Part shown: one piece after another, positions 12,672 to 23,441 of the stretch
Numbering within the stretch: position 1 is the first letter of the stretch
How the letters are laid out: every line of letters begins with the position of its first letter
Assembly: GCF_041956535.1 (NCBI RefSeq)
Contig: NW_027192200.1
Coordinates: 453,477-517,476, forward strand
Source of the DNA: Calcarisporiella thermophila CBS 279.70
Lineage: Eukaryota > Calcarisporiellomycota
Direction: 5' to 3'
DNA length: 64,000 nucleotides
The notes under the pieces: model-generated
The model's database searches: none
What the model was told of the DNA's origin: nothing
Seen by the model: the letters and a program-made list of their open reading frames with translations, nothing else
Position numbers and translations under genes: made by a program

Positions 12672-13691
12672 CACAAACCCAAGGGAGAGCTACTGCGAGG
12701 CTATTGCGGTAACGATTAAGATGCACTGCACGTGATCAAATAGTTAGTTGAACTACCATATCCTAAATTTTTGGATTTTTATTCCATTCATTCAAAACTT
12801 TTAAATCATGTTCTCTACCACTTCGACTTCAAATTCGACCATTTTGATATATCTAATTTTTATAATCCATAATTTATTCCGATTCTTTTGAGTACTCAAT
12901 TACTCGTGCATTGTAATTCAGGTTACTCCAGGCTTCTCTTATCAGTGTGCTAATCTGATTTTGATAAAAATGGAGATTGATTGAATAATGGAATATATTA
13001 ATAAAAAAATTGTGTCCAACATTATTTTTTGTGAGCCACATCGTCAAAGATTGAACAAAGCCAAGGTTGTCCACGCGCATATATATACCCTAAAATAATG
13101 CCTGTACCGGGGCCAAAGGATGTTAAAATCACCTTATTCCATAGCATCACATGCAGTGGGCAACTTATTTTTGGTGGGTTACCCAACCTCCTTAGTTACA
13201 ATTTAAACATGGCTTTGAGATTAACTCAGAGTACAGTCAATATGAACGGAGCACATCATAGCCTTTTTGCGCAGTTCGAGTTAAATGCGTATTGAGTTAG
13301 GCATCACTTCATCCTGTGAATAAGTTGGTTGCCTACCAACTTATTCACAGGATGAAGTGTCGCAAGCCGTCGCTATCAGAGTTATGGACTAAGTAAAAGC
13401 CATAGCAACTCTGAACAAACTCGCCCGATTCTTAGTAAAAGGGAGTGCTGAGACAAGGTCCAGGTCCAAGCCATTCCAAATAGTATCCTTAGAATTAACA
13501 ACAGTTATTTTCCATCGCAATTAAGTTCAACTTTCTCTTCGACTATGTTGTGAGAAGCAAAACTTGGCAGCTACCTATATTGGCACTATAGGTTCCGAGT
13601 AGTTTATATAACCTGACAGAAAGGGGATATCCTGTTCCTCATCCACCTACTTTTAACAATTTTTTTTATTCAAATTTATCACCCTGTACTC
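12672..13691. other. Intergenic, AT-rich, with a perfect DNA hairpin
   Basis: I find no supportable gene here. It is AT-rich between 12740 and 13090. Its one clear structure is the inverted repeat at 13305-13359, listed separately. Confidence 0.5.
13305..13359. repeat. Perfect 25-bp inverted repeat with 5-nt loop
   Basis: The left arm is 13305-13329 (starts CACTTCATCC, ends AAGTTGGT). The right arm is 13335-13359 and is its exact reverse complement; the loop is TGCCT. No mismatches occur in the 25 paired positions. It is not followed by a T tract and no gene abuts it, so a terminator role is not indicated. It could be a palindrome from template switching, a small fold-back element or a precursor hairpin RNA. 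Confidence 0.85.
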
Positions 13692-14844
13692 ATGAATGAA
13701 AGCTTGCATCGGATCCTAGTGATTGAAGCCTCCTATGCTGGATCCAGCGCCGCCCAAATCATCTAAAGGCAGTGTCGTGGGCTGAACGTGAAAGTCACCG
13801 TGGTAGACAAACGAGATGCAACTCTACATCTAATCGGTGCTTCACGCGCCCTCGTAGATGAGTCCTATGCTCATAAATTGTGGGTTCCCGTCAAATATCT
13901 ATTTGACGAATCGTCATCCACCTGGTCAACTCTCGCAACTAAAATCTCAAGATTTTCTTCCGGAGCCTTATCTCTAATCGAGGGACATTTCATTAAAAAT
14001 TAGGGAACTTTGAAGGTCCCTTCTTCTTTCAACGGTGGTGCGAAGCTTGATTTCTGGTCTCCTAATTGTCTGGTCAACTCTCCGTCATCGACTTTCATCA
14101 GGTTCGACAGGGAACTGTGAAGAAAATCCATCAAAACTATGCCGTCCTTGACAATGGGGAGGTGACAAGTTTTGATTATTTGGTAATAGCAACGGGAGCC
14201 TCCTATTCAGAGCCAATTGTAATTGAATCAAACAACCGAGAAGAAGCAGTCGCCAAGCTGTCTAGCTACTGGGAAGCATTGTGCAAAACGCGAATCGTTC
14301 TCATAATAGGTGGAGGCCCACTTGGAGTGGAGCTTGCAGTGGAAATTTTCTACACCTATCCCTCGAAGAAAGTTACCTTGGTCCACCCTCGAGAAAAACT
14401 TCTCTCGGATATTTATCCAAACAATATCAAGGCTTCTGCCGCCTCTCTGCTGCAAAATCATGGCGTTCATTTAGTTCTCGGTGACCGACTTGTGATGCCA
14501 GAGTCTTTACCACCTAGCGACGTTGTTCAAGAGAGAGTTTTCAGTACAGTCAAGGGAAAAGATATTCACGCCGATCTTCATGTAGGTGTATGCGAATACA
14601 CCGAAGAATAAGTGAGATTGTGGGTACCAAAATATAATACTCATTTCTGGCATATATTATTCTACGATCGTAGTACTTGTGTACAGGGGCAAAGATCGTC
14701 ACTGATTTTTTACCCACGTCTACCTTCGAGTCCAAAAAGCTATTGGATTCGAAGACCGGTGAAATCCAGGTTCGTAAAACGCTCCAAGTTGATCATCCTG
14801 AGTTAACTCACATATTTGCCGTCGGGATCATGCCATCTGATTAA
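13692..14844 (+). pseudogene. AIFM2/FSP1-like FAD oxidoreductase pseudogene
   Basis: The frame starting at 13692 reads an N-terminal Rossmann segment (RILVIEASYAGSSAA) and is stopped by TAA at 13764-13766. The same frame then continues with VKVTVVDKRDATLHLIGASR, which is typical of the AIFM2/AMID family (NAD(P)H-quinone reductases on membranes). Further on come FDYLVIATGASY and a second dinucleotide fold, VLIIGGGPLGVELAVE. An intron at 14582..14673 joins ADLH to YLCTGAKIVTDFL. The end reads IFAVGIMPSD then stops, lacking the last 60-70 residues and the usual GD after AVG. Other lesions are a Gly-to-Glu change in the first GxGxxG and a broken stretch at 14003-14066. I judge it a recent pseudogene. 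Confidence 0.7.
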
Positions 14845-15422
14845 AGTACAGTAGGTTGTCCTATTTCCTAGGTAACCAATATACTCACTACACAACCCAA
14901 GTCTCAAGCACTCAGTAGATTATAGTATTGATGATTCAAAGGAGACGCCTTGCTTTATCTCTACATTTATTGAATTTTAAATATAATATATATAAGAACA
15001 CGGAATTTTCCTCTGAAGGACTCAGCAGTTTTGGTTCTATTCTTAAACAACATTTTAACTTCAAGCAATGCAAAAACTACCCTTTTTATTTTTCTGCTCT
15101 TGCACTTTGCTTGTATCTATGCAAACAGTACGGTTGATTTGACTTCGGAAGAGCTAAAAGCTTGCAAAGAAAGGAAAACTCAGGGTGATTTATGCTGCGA
15201 TTACCACGATTGTTCAATCTGTTTTGTATCACAACAATGCTGCTATAAACCAGGAGCTATTCATTTTTGAAATAACATTCTGGAGGGAGACTTATCCTGT
15301 GCAATTCTAGAAGATCGGAGGCTCCTGGGCGAAAAAGAAAATGGTTTTTGTGACTGCTTTGTGGCACTCCATTCTGTTTACGGGGTTAATTCGAACGAAA
15401 TATATATGATTGCTTCTGCATT
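14845..15422 (+). pseudogene. Possible relic of a small secreted Cys-rich protein
   Basis: A TATA-like run (near 14978-14995) precedes a frame, 15031-15270, encoding a hydrophobic segment (FIFLLLHFACIYA). About 40 residues follow with paired cysteines (CKERK, LCCDYHDCSICF, QQCCYK). There is no ATG in this frame; the nearest ATG, at 15067, lies in another frame and stops after about 24 residues. After the TGA at 15268-15270 the same frame stays open with further cysteines (ENGFCDCF) to about 15480. This looks like a decayed or mis-spliced secreted cysteine-rich gene. I recognise no family. Confidence 0.3.
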
Positions 15423-17280
15423 ATGTACGGAGAACCGGACCCAATCCTTTTACCTATACCCTTCACTTCATCACACAGCTACGCGCAAGCGTTAATCGAT
15501 TTTGCACAGCGCTATACACATCTTATCACCCCACATATAGTTGACTTCTTCACACTTCCTGAACGGTCATGGGAATTAATAGACTCTACTTGGAGAGAGG
15601 CACTCGAATCGGCATCCAATGATGATCTGCTGCGAATGGCAAGCCAGAGCGAGTGCAAGGTTTGTGAATGATGCAATTTATGATAGTGTTGGTATGAACT
15701 AACATTACCGAAGCGTTTAGGATGAATGGCCAGAGTCTCTTAAAGAATTTGTTAAAGAGGCAAAAATGCTTTCACTTCCTCGAGAGAAAAGATCGCAAGA
15801 AAAAGGTGAAATATAACTTTGAATTCTAATTGGAAGATTAACTAACTTCACTGTATATTGATGAAGATATCTTGAAAATTTCGGATTCGATAGCTGACTT
15901 TAATCCTCTATGTCTCCACGGAATGACTTCGAAGAAACTCCACGAGGTGATGTTCCACATTGTTACATAAATTTTATGACAGTAGGCATAACCATTCTTT
16001 GCTTTTATTTATAAAGGTTGAAATAATGAGTGAATTGATTGCGAAAATAGCCAAAGAGCAAGGCATTCGAAAGGTGATCGACTTGGGTGCGGGACAGGTT
16101 AGACATTTTGCCTATCATGAACAATGGAGATGGCTTGCTAATCACTCTGTGAGTAGGGATATCTAAGCCGATTCTTAGCTCTCCGTGGCCTAGACGTCCT
16201 TGCGGTAGATGCCTGCGAGGTGCAAACGTGCGGTGCTCAAAAGTTTCAAGCTCGGCTCTCCAAGACGTTAAAGGGAAAATCTCCACCCGCCTCCGCTTCT
16301 TCCACCCCAACAATCGAGGAAGAGGAAGCACTGTTGGCAGAATTCGCAGCAGGGCGACTGCGGCATATTACTTGGAAAGTGACTCCCCAAACAGCCCCGG
16401 ACCTCCTACAAGAAATGCAGTGCGGTGACGATAAAGCAGAAGAAGGATGGTTGGTCTGTGGGCTTCATGCGTGCGGGGACCTAACTCCACTGATGCTACG
16501 TCTCTTCACGCAACAGAGCGAGATTCGCTGCGTGGTGAATGTTGGTTGCTGCTACCACTTTCTGACCGAAAAGTTCGAAACGAAAAAACCGGGAGAGGAT
16601 GTAAGCAGGGGGACTGATTGTTTTCCGATGAGCGAACATCTGAAGAGCGCCCGGGTGACCCTTGGTAGACAGGCACGGATGTTGAGTTGCCAAACCCCTT
16701 GGAGATGGATTTCCCAGCGAGACGAGACCCTTGAATCATTTAAACACCATTTTTATCGAGCACTTTTACAGGTAATAATAAACTACCCGATTTTAAACAT
16801 GCTCCCAGACAAGTAGCTCATCATCCCACTCGCCTATTTATATTCCAGTATATCATGGTTGAAAAGGGGCTATGCACACCGGGTGAAGCCCCAACCATAG
16901 GCCGCCTGCGACCGCGCCATTTTCGCAATTTCAGGTCCTATTGTGAGGCTTCGTTACGTCGTCTCAGAAGCAGATCCCTTACCACGACACCTACTCTAGA
17001 ACAAGCGGACGAGGACATTGATGAAGGGGGACTTGCCTGGAAAGCGGGGGAAGAGCTTCTGCACGATTGTGAAAAATACCATGAGCGCTTCCATCCGTGG
17101 GGCCTGCGCCGCGTCACGGTGTTCTGGGCCCTGCGGTCGATCCTAGGACCGGTCCTTGAGAGTCTTATTCTTCTAGATCGGATGCTGTATCTTCAAGAGC
17201 AGGGCGTCCAAGCGCAGATGTGGCCCTTATTCGATAGGGTGATAAGCCCGAGGAACTTTGTGGTGGTGGGGATCAAATAA
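15423..17280 (+). CDS. METTL25/RRNAD1-family methyltransferase
   Basis: Six exons join in phase: 15423..15659, 15721..15805, 15867..15946, 16017..16097, 16157..16771 and 16849..17280, giving 509 residues. The exon 4-5 junction restores the SAM-binding motif IDLGAGQGYLSRFLAL followed by LDVLAVDAC. Downstream lie the family signatures WLVCGLHACGDLTP, VVNVGCCYHFLTE, FPMS and LGRQARMLS. The C-terminal block is VTVFWALRSILGPVLESLIL, then LDR and PRNFVVVGIK. These are typical of METTL25/METTL25B (RRNAD1); METTL25B methylates ribosomal protein in animals, but the target here is inferred only. An acidic, Ser/Pro-rich insert lies near residues 215-245. Start choice: the ATG at 15423 leads directly into the conserved N-terminal region (ALIDFAQRY, FTLPERSW). 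A decayed relative lies 5 kb upstream. Confidence 0.9.
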
Positions 17281-17717
17281 TACAATATACTTTTTTTATT
17301 ATTTGAATTGGCTCTCTTCTCCGTCTAACTACACTGGCAGCCCCGAAGAGGAAAACCAAAACAATAATTAGGTTGGAAATTTCTAGCCTACTAGCCAATC
17401 ACTCAAAGATAAAAGAAAAAAAACCAAACAAGGATACATAGTCGAAGTAAAAAGAGGAAAAAAGAAGAGATGGTTAAAAGGGGGGTGTGGTGACTTTAGG
17501 AAGAAGGGTGAAGCGTAAATAAGGCGAAGCAAAGATCAGGGGGAAGAAGAGAGTAGAAAGAAAATATAAAAAAGAGGAAAAGAGGTGCAAATAAGAGAAA
17601 AATTTTTTTAAGAAATAAAAATGTTTTCCAAATGCTTTATCGGGATTTTTTTTTTTGGAGTTGTATATTTTAAGATTTATATATGTTTTATAACAACGAA
17701 TTCAAGTCGTATAATCA
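17281..17717. other. Convergent 3' intergenic region
   Basis: A purine-rich stretch lies between the convergent methyltransferase and ARS2 genes. I see no coding signal; it probably holds both 3' UTRs. Confidence 0.5.
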
Positions 17718-20450
17718 TTAGCCATACTTGATCTCCACATCGCCTTCCGCTGGAGCGTCCAAGTCCACGTACGATTGGATTTGTCGAGGGTCCGAGCGAG
17801 CGCCACCCGGAGGCGGTGGCAATGACTCCTGCGACGCGCGTAGCCCGCCTCGGCCCGACAGTCTCTGATACGGATGGTAGCGCCCGCCGCCTAATCCTCT
17901 GTGATGGGATAGCATTGGTATAGGGCCAAATCCTCCAGCGCCCCTTACGCCCCCAGCAGCACCGGGTGGCTGGGGAGGCCAGCCTGCTTCGCCGGGAGCA
18001 GGGAAGGCGGGGAATCCGATCCGTGGGATGCCCTCGAACGGCATGAAGGCTATTCCAGTCGGAGGGAGACCCCCTGGAGCCGCACCATTGGGTATTGCAA
18101 ACTCCATTCCGGGAGGGATCATTCCTGGCGGGAACATTGGAGGGAAGAATGGAATAGGAGGAGCGGTGCCGGTTGGCTGGGTCATATGGCCGGGGTCCCG
18201 GATGAAATTGTTGAGAAAATCGATCGAATCCTCGTGCTCCTTGACCTTCTCGGCATGCTTCAGATTGAGATGTTTGCGCACGAATTCTGGCCCACGGAAC
18301 GGCTTATTGCAGATCTTGCAGCGGAACTTGCCTTGTTCCCGGTCATCAATATTCTCGGTAAGGAAGCGATCCATTTCCCTTTAGAGTAAAAAAAAAAAAA
18401 GGGGGGGGGGGTAAAGATAAGCTCTTTGTGTGCATGTTTAAAAATTTAGCCATAAAGGGACCACGTACTTTTCTTTGTTCTTGCCTCCATATTTCTCCAA
18501 GTCCAAATCTTTTGGATCCTTGAGCAACAGGTCGAGTTTAAGGTCCAGATTCTTTGCCCATTGTGCGGCTACATTCCACCGAGGAGAGGGTTGAAGTGAA
18601 TCCATGCCAAATTTAGATAAAGAGGGGCAACTTACTATTTTGCTGCTTCCCGGTGTTGGAGGAGCTTCCGGGGGGAACGCGGTAATGCCTTGGACATTTG
18701 CGACGGAACTCTTCGACAGAATCTGCATCGAATGCGTCATAATAACAGAATAAATGGACTTGCCTCATATAATTTAAGAACATGTCCAGTTTAATTTTAA
18801 TCTGTGCCAAATAGAATAAGAGAGAGCGATTAGTCAACGAGTCGCCTCGACCTTCCCCGGATGGTAATCCAACACTCACTCTAGCCATTTCCGTCTCTTC
18901 CTCGGCCCTACTAAGACCCTCTTCTCCCTCCTCTCCCTCTCTCGATTCCGGTCTGGGCTTTCGCTCTAAAATGTGTGCAACTCGTTCCCTGACCAGCTCG
19001 GTGCCCTTGATCTCTTCGCCAAGTTGCCGGTCAAGCACTTGGGCCAGCTGCTCCGCCTGCTCGCAGTCATGTCTTAGGCGCTCAAGCGTACACGTAATGT
19101 CGGGAGCTACGCGGGGCCGCAACACGGAGGGCGCAGTTGGTATTGCGACGTGGAGCTGGAAATCATCAATCTAACGCAAACATGGGAGGGGGAGAGGTTA
19201 GTGAAGGGGAATAATGACCGCCGTACAAAGAACCACCTTTTGGCCATCAATCTCGGACACGGCCTTCTTCAGATCAGTGCCCTCCTTGAATTGTATCCAC
19301 CCGATGCGATGGAACTTCTTGGTGAACATGGGTTCTGATAACGCCACGCCCTCAAAGCCCTCCACCTTTTTGCATAGCTAAACGAGTGAAAGAGACGTCA
19401 GAGCTATTCGAGCTATACCACGACGGAAAAACCACACCAAATACCTCGATGAGTTTATTTTTCTCTACATTTGGAGACACCGATTTGATCACAAGATGGT
19501 TTTTCAATGGATTTACATCGGGTTTCTTTTCGCCTGAGCTCGCTTCTGTGGCTGCGTCTACACCTTCTTCTGCAGTACCCTCGCCCTTGGCCTCTTCCTC
19601 TCCTTCTTCTTTTGTGTCCTGTTTATCCTCGCCCTCTTTCCGTGCCTCACCTCCTTCAGGTTTAGTCTCCGTCCCGGGCTGATCAAAACAAACCTCATCA
19701 TGCTCGCCCTGCATCAACTCTTCCACAAATCTTGTGTAGAGCCGTTTTCGGAGGGCACGTACCTCCTCTAAGCGCTGCACGCATACGCCTGGAGCGTACT
19801 TCTCCCGAAACCAAGCCTCCTCTTTGTGCTCTTCAAAGAAACGCACGGCCTGGCGAGCAGCGTAGTCTTCCTTATAATCGCCGTAGCGTTGTCGTAGATC
19901 ATCTTCTTCAAATGAACGCGAAGGATTTTCCGCACGCAGATATTCGCAAAACTGCTTGAAGCTAACGAGGTAGTCGAGTTTGTATGGGTCAGGGTGACCG
20001 GATCGATTACGTGAAAACGAGGATTGGCCAGAGGAGGTGCTCTCTCTTGATCCGAATTCGGGGCGATTGCCATACCGAGGAGCAGGTGAATAACCATCTC
20101 GCTCATAATTGGGAATATAATGATCGCCATCACTGGGTGGGGCTCCCCGCCTTGGAGACACGGAACGACGGTACTTGTGCCGTCGATCTGTTGTCAGAGA
20201 AAGAAGAAAATAAAACGACCATCAATTTAGTACAGGGTGGAGCAAAAATTTGCCGAAAATGCTTCTACTGACCACGCTCATCTGGTGAAAGACTGCGATC
20301 ACGTTTGGAAGCAGGTCCCTCATAATGCCGATCTTCATCGCGCCTCTCAAATCTATCACTTCGACGACCTCCCCGTTCGCGCTCACGCTCCCTACGGAAA
20401 CGATCACGAGAGCCTGATTCCTCGTCGGAAGGGTAACGATCGTCGAGCAT
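17718..20450 (-). CDS. SERRATE/ARS2 homologue (cap-binding complex partner)
   Basis: A multi-exon gene starts at the ATG at 20448-20450 (MLDDRYPSDEESG). An Arg/Asp/Ser-rich N-terminus is followed by the SERRATE/ARS2 N-terminal domain: KQFCEYLRAENPSR, YKEDYAARQAVRFFEEHKEE and AWFREKYAP. Next come an acidic linker, an RRM-like region (NHLVIKSVSPNVEKNKLIEV, FHRIGWIQFK) and a helical core (IKLDMFLNYMRQVHLFCYYD). The C2H2 finger reads KFRCKICNKPFRG...HLNLKH, and a long Pro/Gly-rich tail contains GRGGLR. ARS2 links the nuclear cap-binding complex to RNA export, exosome decay and small-RNA pathways. The last intron splits a Lys codon between KNKEK and EMDRFL. The protein ends IKYG. The family assignment is firm; several exon edges are not given to the base. 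Confidence 0.92.
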
Positions 20451-21386
20451 CAAAGATCAGTAAGCAAATTTCCAGAAGGAAAATCTAAAAGAAATAGAAA
20501 GATAAGAGTTAAGATCGCGCGGAAATTATTCGAATAGATAACAAAATAAAAGTCATTAAAAATAGAAGAAAAGCTAAGGAAGAAAAACAAAAGAATATAA
20601 TTCCCAATGAAAGCACCTCAAATGTAAATGGATCGTGATGTTAATAAGAAAGGGAGGAGAGGAGGCTATGAAGACTACGACAAATCAAAGAGGAAAAAGG
20701 AGAGAAAAGAGAAAGGGAGGATCGATCGGGGGTGAATGTGAAAAATATGGGACCAAGGGAAATAGGAGTGAGAGTCAAGATTGTTCGTAAACAAAGACAC
20801 GTAAAATATCCTTGGATCTAAAGATCATTACAGAGATGTGAGATCATGATCACTTTTATCCTCTTCACTCATAACAGCATCCTCTTCCCCGGCTATATTT
20901 GTGTGACATATATGCAAGGAAGCCGCGAAAAAGAGGGGGAGAGCAGGGAGGGGAAAGGGGATCAAAAGGGAAATAACATAAAGCGCTAATTCAATCAAGA
21001 ATCAAAGAAAAACTCACCCAAAAAAAATAAAAAATAAAAAACTATAAAGAGAGACAGGAAGATGCTTTCTTGTCTGAGGAAAGAAAGAGTCCATGATCAC
21101 TCTTCTCTTGACTTTTGGGAGAAGTGGTGACGTCGACAAATTCATTTGAGGAGAATATTATAGTTTTCGGATACGGTCTTGGATTTTTTTAATTCAAGGG
21201 GGGAGAGGGAGGGAGGGGATATTAACCTAGGTAATATTCATTAATATTAGGAGGACAATCATCATTAAGAGAACTAGAGAAAGGGTATAAATAAAATATG
21301 CAGAAAGAATAGAGATAGTAGAGACATCAGAGTAGAGCGGGTATTTCATATGTACAGAATCGATAGAAAAAGTAGACTTCTAGCCT
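20451..21386. other. Purine-rich intergenic region upstream of ARS2
   Basis: About 0.9 kb of A/G-rich sequence lies between the ARS2 start and the stop of the GATA-factor gene; both are on the minus strand. It should hold the ARS2 promoter and the GATA-factor 3' UTR. I see no gene. Confidence 0.5.
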
Positions 21387-23441
21387 TTAATAATAGGGTG
21401 AAGCTGAGCGTGGAGAGAGGGGTTTATAAAACATGGGTGCGCTTGGGAGGGTGGGCGAAGCCTGCATCGAGCTTGTTGGAGTCAATATAGGGGAGAGATA
21501 CGGTCGATAGCGGTGGGAGGATTTACGAGAACTGGGCTCGTTGTCGTGGAAACCTAGTTCTTTTGTTGCCGAGTCGCGATAATGCGGCGACACGGGCGGC
21601 TCTTTTGAATGGTGGCCCGGTTGGTGAGTACGAAGGGGCGATTCGTAAGCGGGCTGCGTCTGAGAAGCCAAGGCCGCTGCTGCGGCTTTTCCAGCTCGGG
21701 CGATGGATCGAGAGTACCGAAGACCGCATGCGTTGCACAACCTATTATAGACCGAGATTCGTGTATTTGGTCAACCCCATTGTGGCTAAGTGTATTGAAA
21801 AGAGGCTACTCACGTTTTATGTCCAGTCGGCCCGCGTCTCCATTCGGGACTCGCGCTTGTACCACAGCTTTCACAAAATTTCGATTTTGAGGGCGGAGCA
21901 GACTTGCTCGACCGATGAGAGGGAGGTTGGAACTCGAGTGTAAAACGAGGATCCGAGGGAGGGGGGAACCCAGCTGAGGACGGCTGCTTTATTCTTGGCT
22001 TCGCCTCTGAGTAAACCGTTCCCATTGAGGAATGGGCTGCGACGGTTTGATCCGTGCGGGTAAAAAGTGGCAGTGTGGAAACGGGGGAGATGCGGCGAGC
22101 ATAGGGTATGATGGGATTAGCTGGCGAAGACTTCTGGGATGGAATCGGAGATCCAGGCGACGGCTCCACAAGTTGGCTGGCTTTTGCACCGGTGGATTGG
22201 CCATCTCTCGGATAGAAGGCATGGACGGTGTCTCGCGACGACAAGGTAGAGATGGGAGGAAGGCTTGGGGCAGGGGAAGGGTTGATCCGTGGGTGGGCTT
22301 GGTGAGCCAAACTCGGGATTTTAGTTGCTAGCTTGGTCGAAGCCGATACCAAGAAACTGGCAAAGGTCAGGACCCCATATCGGACTGCCATGCCCTCAAT
22401 GACCCTCGTGGTGCCTTGAGGGAAGGTTAGAGATTGCCGAGCGGTATAACGCTTCATACATGGCGCCTGATACTCTTCATAGGCTCGATTCGTGCTGAAA
22501 GCCGAGGGAGAAGATATCTCTTTGGCGAGTCTGGTCAAATCCTCTGGCCAACACTCGACGGCTACAGGAGCGTTGGTACGATGGAAGGAGGAGGTCTTTT
22601 GGACGGGCGGCCAGCAAAGTAGCTTCTCGCCCGATTCGGAGAGTATCTGGAAGATTTGAATCTTGTCGGTCACAAGCAGTGCATTGTTTGCCTCAAGCAG
22701 CAGGGGAGCTATTTGCCTGCCGCTGTTGAGCTGTGCGCGTTCCAGAGATTCTACGATGTGGGTGATCTCCTAGATGAAAAGAGAGTGAATGGTTTGGCTG
22801 GACGCCTAGGGAACACATTTAGCCTACTCTTGGAAAAAACTCGGCCTCCCCGCAGCTGAAAGAAGAGGGATATGACGCCCCGGCTGTTGTTTTTGAAAGT
22901 TTGTGTGGAAAGAGAGAGATGAAGAGATAAGGATCAGAATCGAATCGGATGGAGAATGGACGAACATCCGCACGACTTACCTATGTGGAAAAACATCAAA
23001 GTCACCTGGTCGCACACCGTGTACTTGGCCACATCCATGACGGTCCACTCGCAAGGCCTTGCCTCCGACAAGGGCTCCTTGAAGAAGTTTCGTAGCCGGC
23101 ATCTGGGAGCGAAGAAGATCAAGGTTATGGTGAGAAGCATTATCACTAGGAGGGGGAAGGGGGGATGTCAGAACACTTAATCACCTTGTCAGCGACCCAG
23201 ACAGGCTCTGGCCGCTCTTGGTCATGTCCGCCTTTGCGAACTGCACCTCGTCGGGATGTACGAACTCGAAAAATGAGTGGCCCATGAGCTGGATGGAGTA
23301 GCGCTGGAGCGACGGGCAGAGATAGGCAAAGGTCAGATCATCGCCCGCCGACGAAAACAAGGCCCAGAAGCATCGAAGATAGGCCGCCCTGAATTCCATG
23401 AAGTCCACGGAGCTGGGGCCAGGGCCGAGAGGTGGTTGCAT
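21387..23441 (-). CDS. PAS plus GATA zinc-finger transcription factor, white-collar-2-like
   Basis: At least four exons. From the ATG at 23439-23441 the protein has a PAS-like region (DDLTFAYLCPSLQRYSIQLM, FFEFVHPDEVQFAKADM). A Cys/Arg-rich continuation (CRLRNFFKEPL) and a long Ser/Pro linker follow. The GATA finger CESCGTSASPEWRRGPTGHK then TLCNACGLRY is split by an intron (21742..21813). The finger spacing is C-x2-C-x18-C-x2-C, the form seen in white-collar proteins rather than the x17 form of nitrogen GATA factors. WC-2 pairs with the photoreceptor WC-1 and binds light-responsive promoters; that role here is inference. Exon 21814..22769 must begin in phase 0 (EITHIVESLERAQ), which fits a donor after TVCDQ rather than after FFHI; that junction needs cDNA. 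There is no LOV flavin motif, so it is not itself a photoreceptor. Confidence 0.8.
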
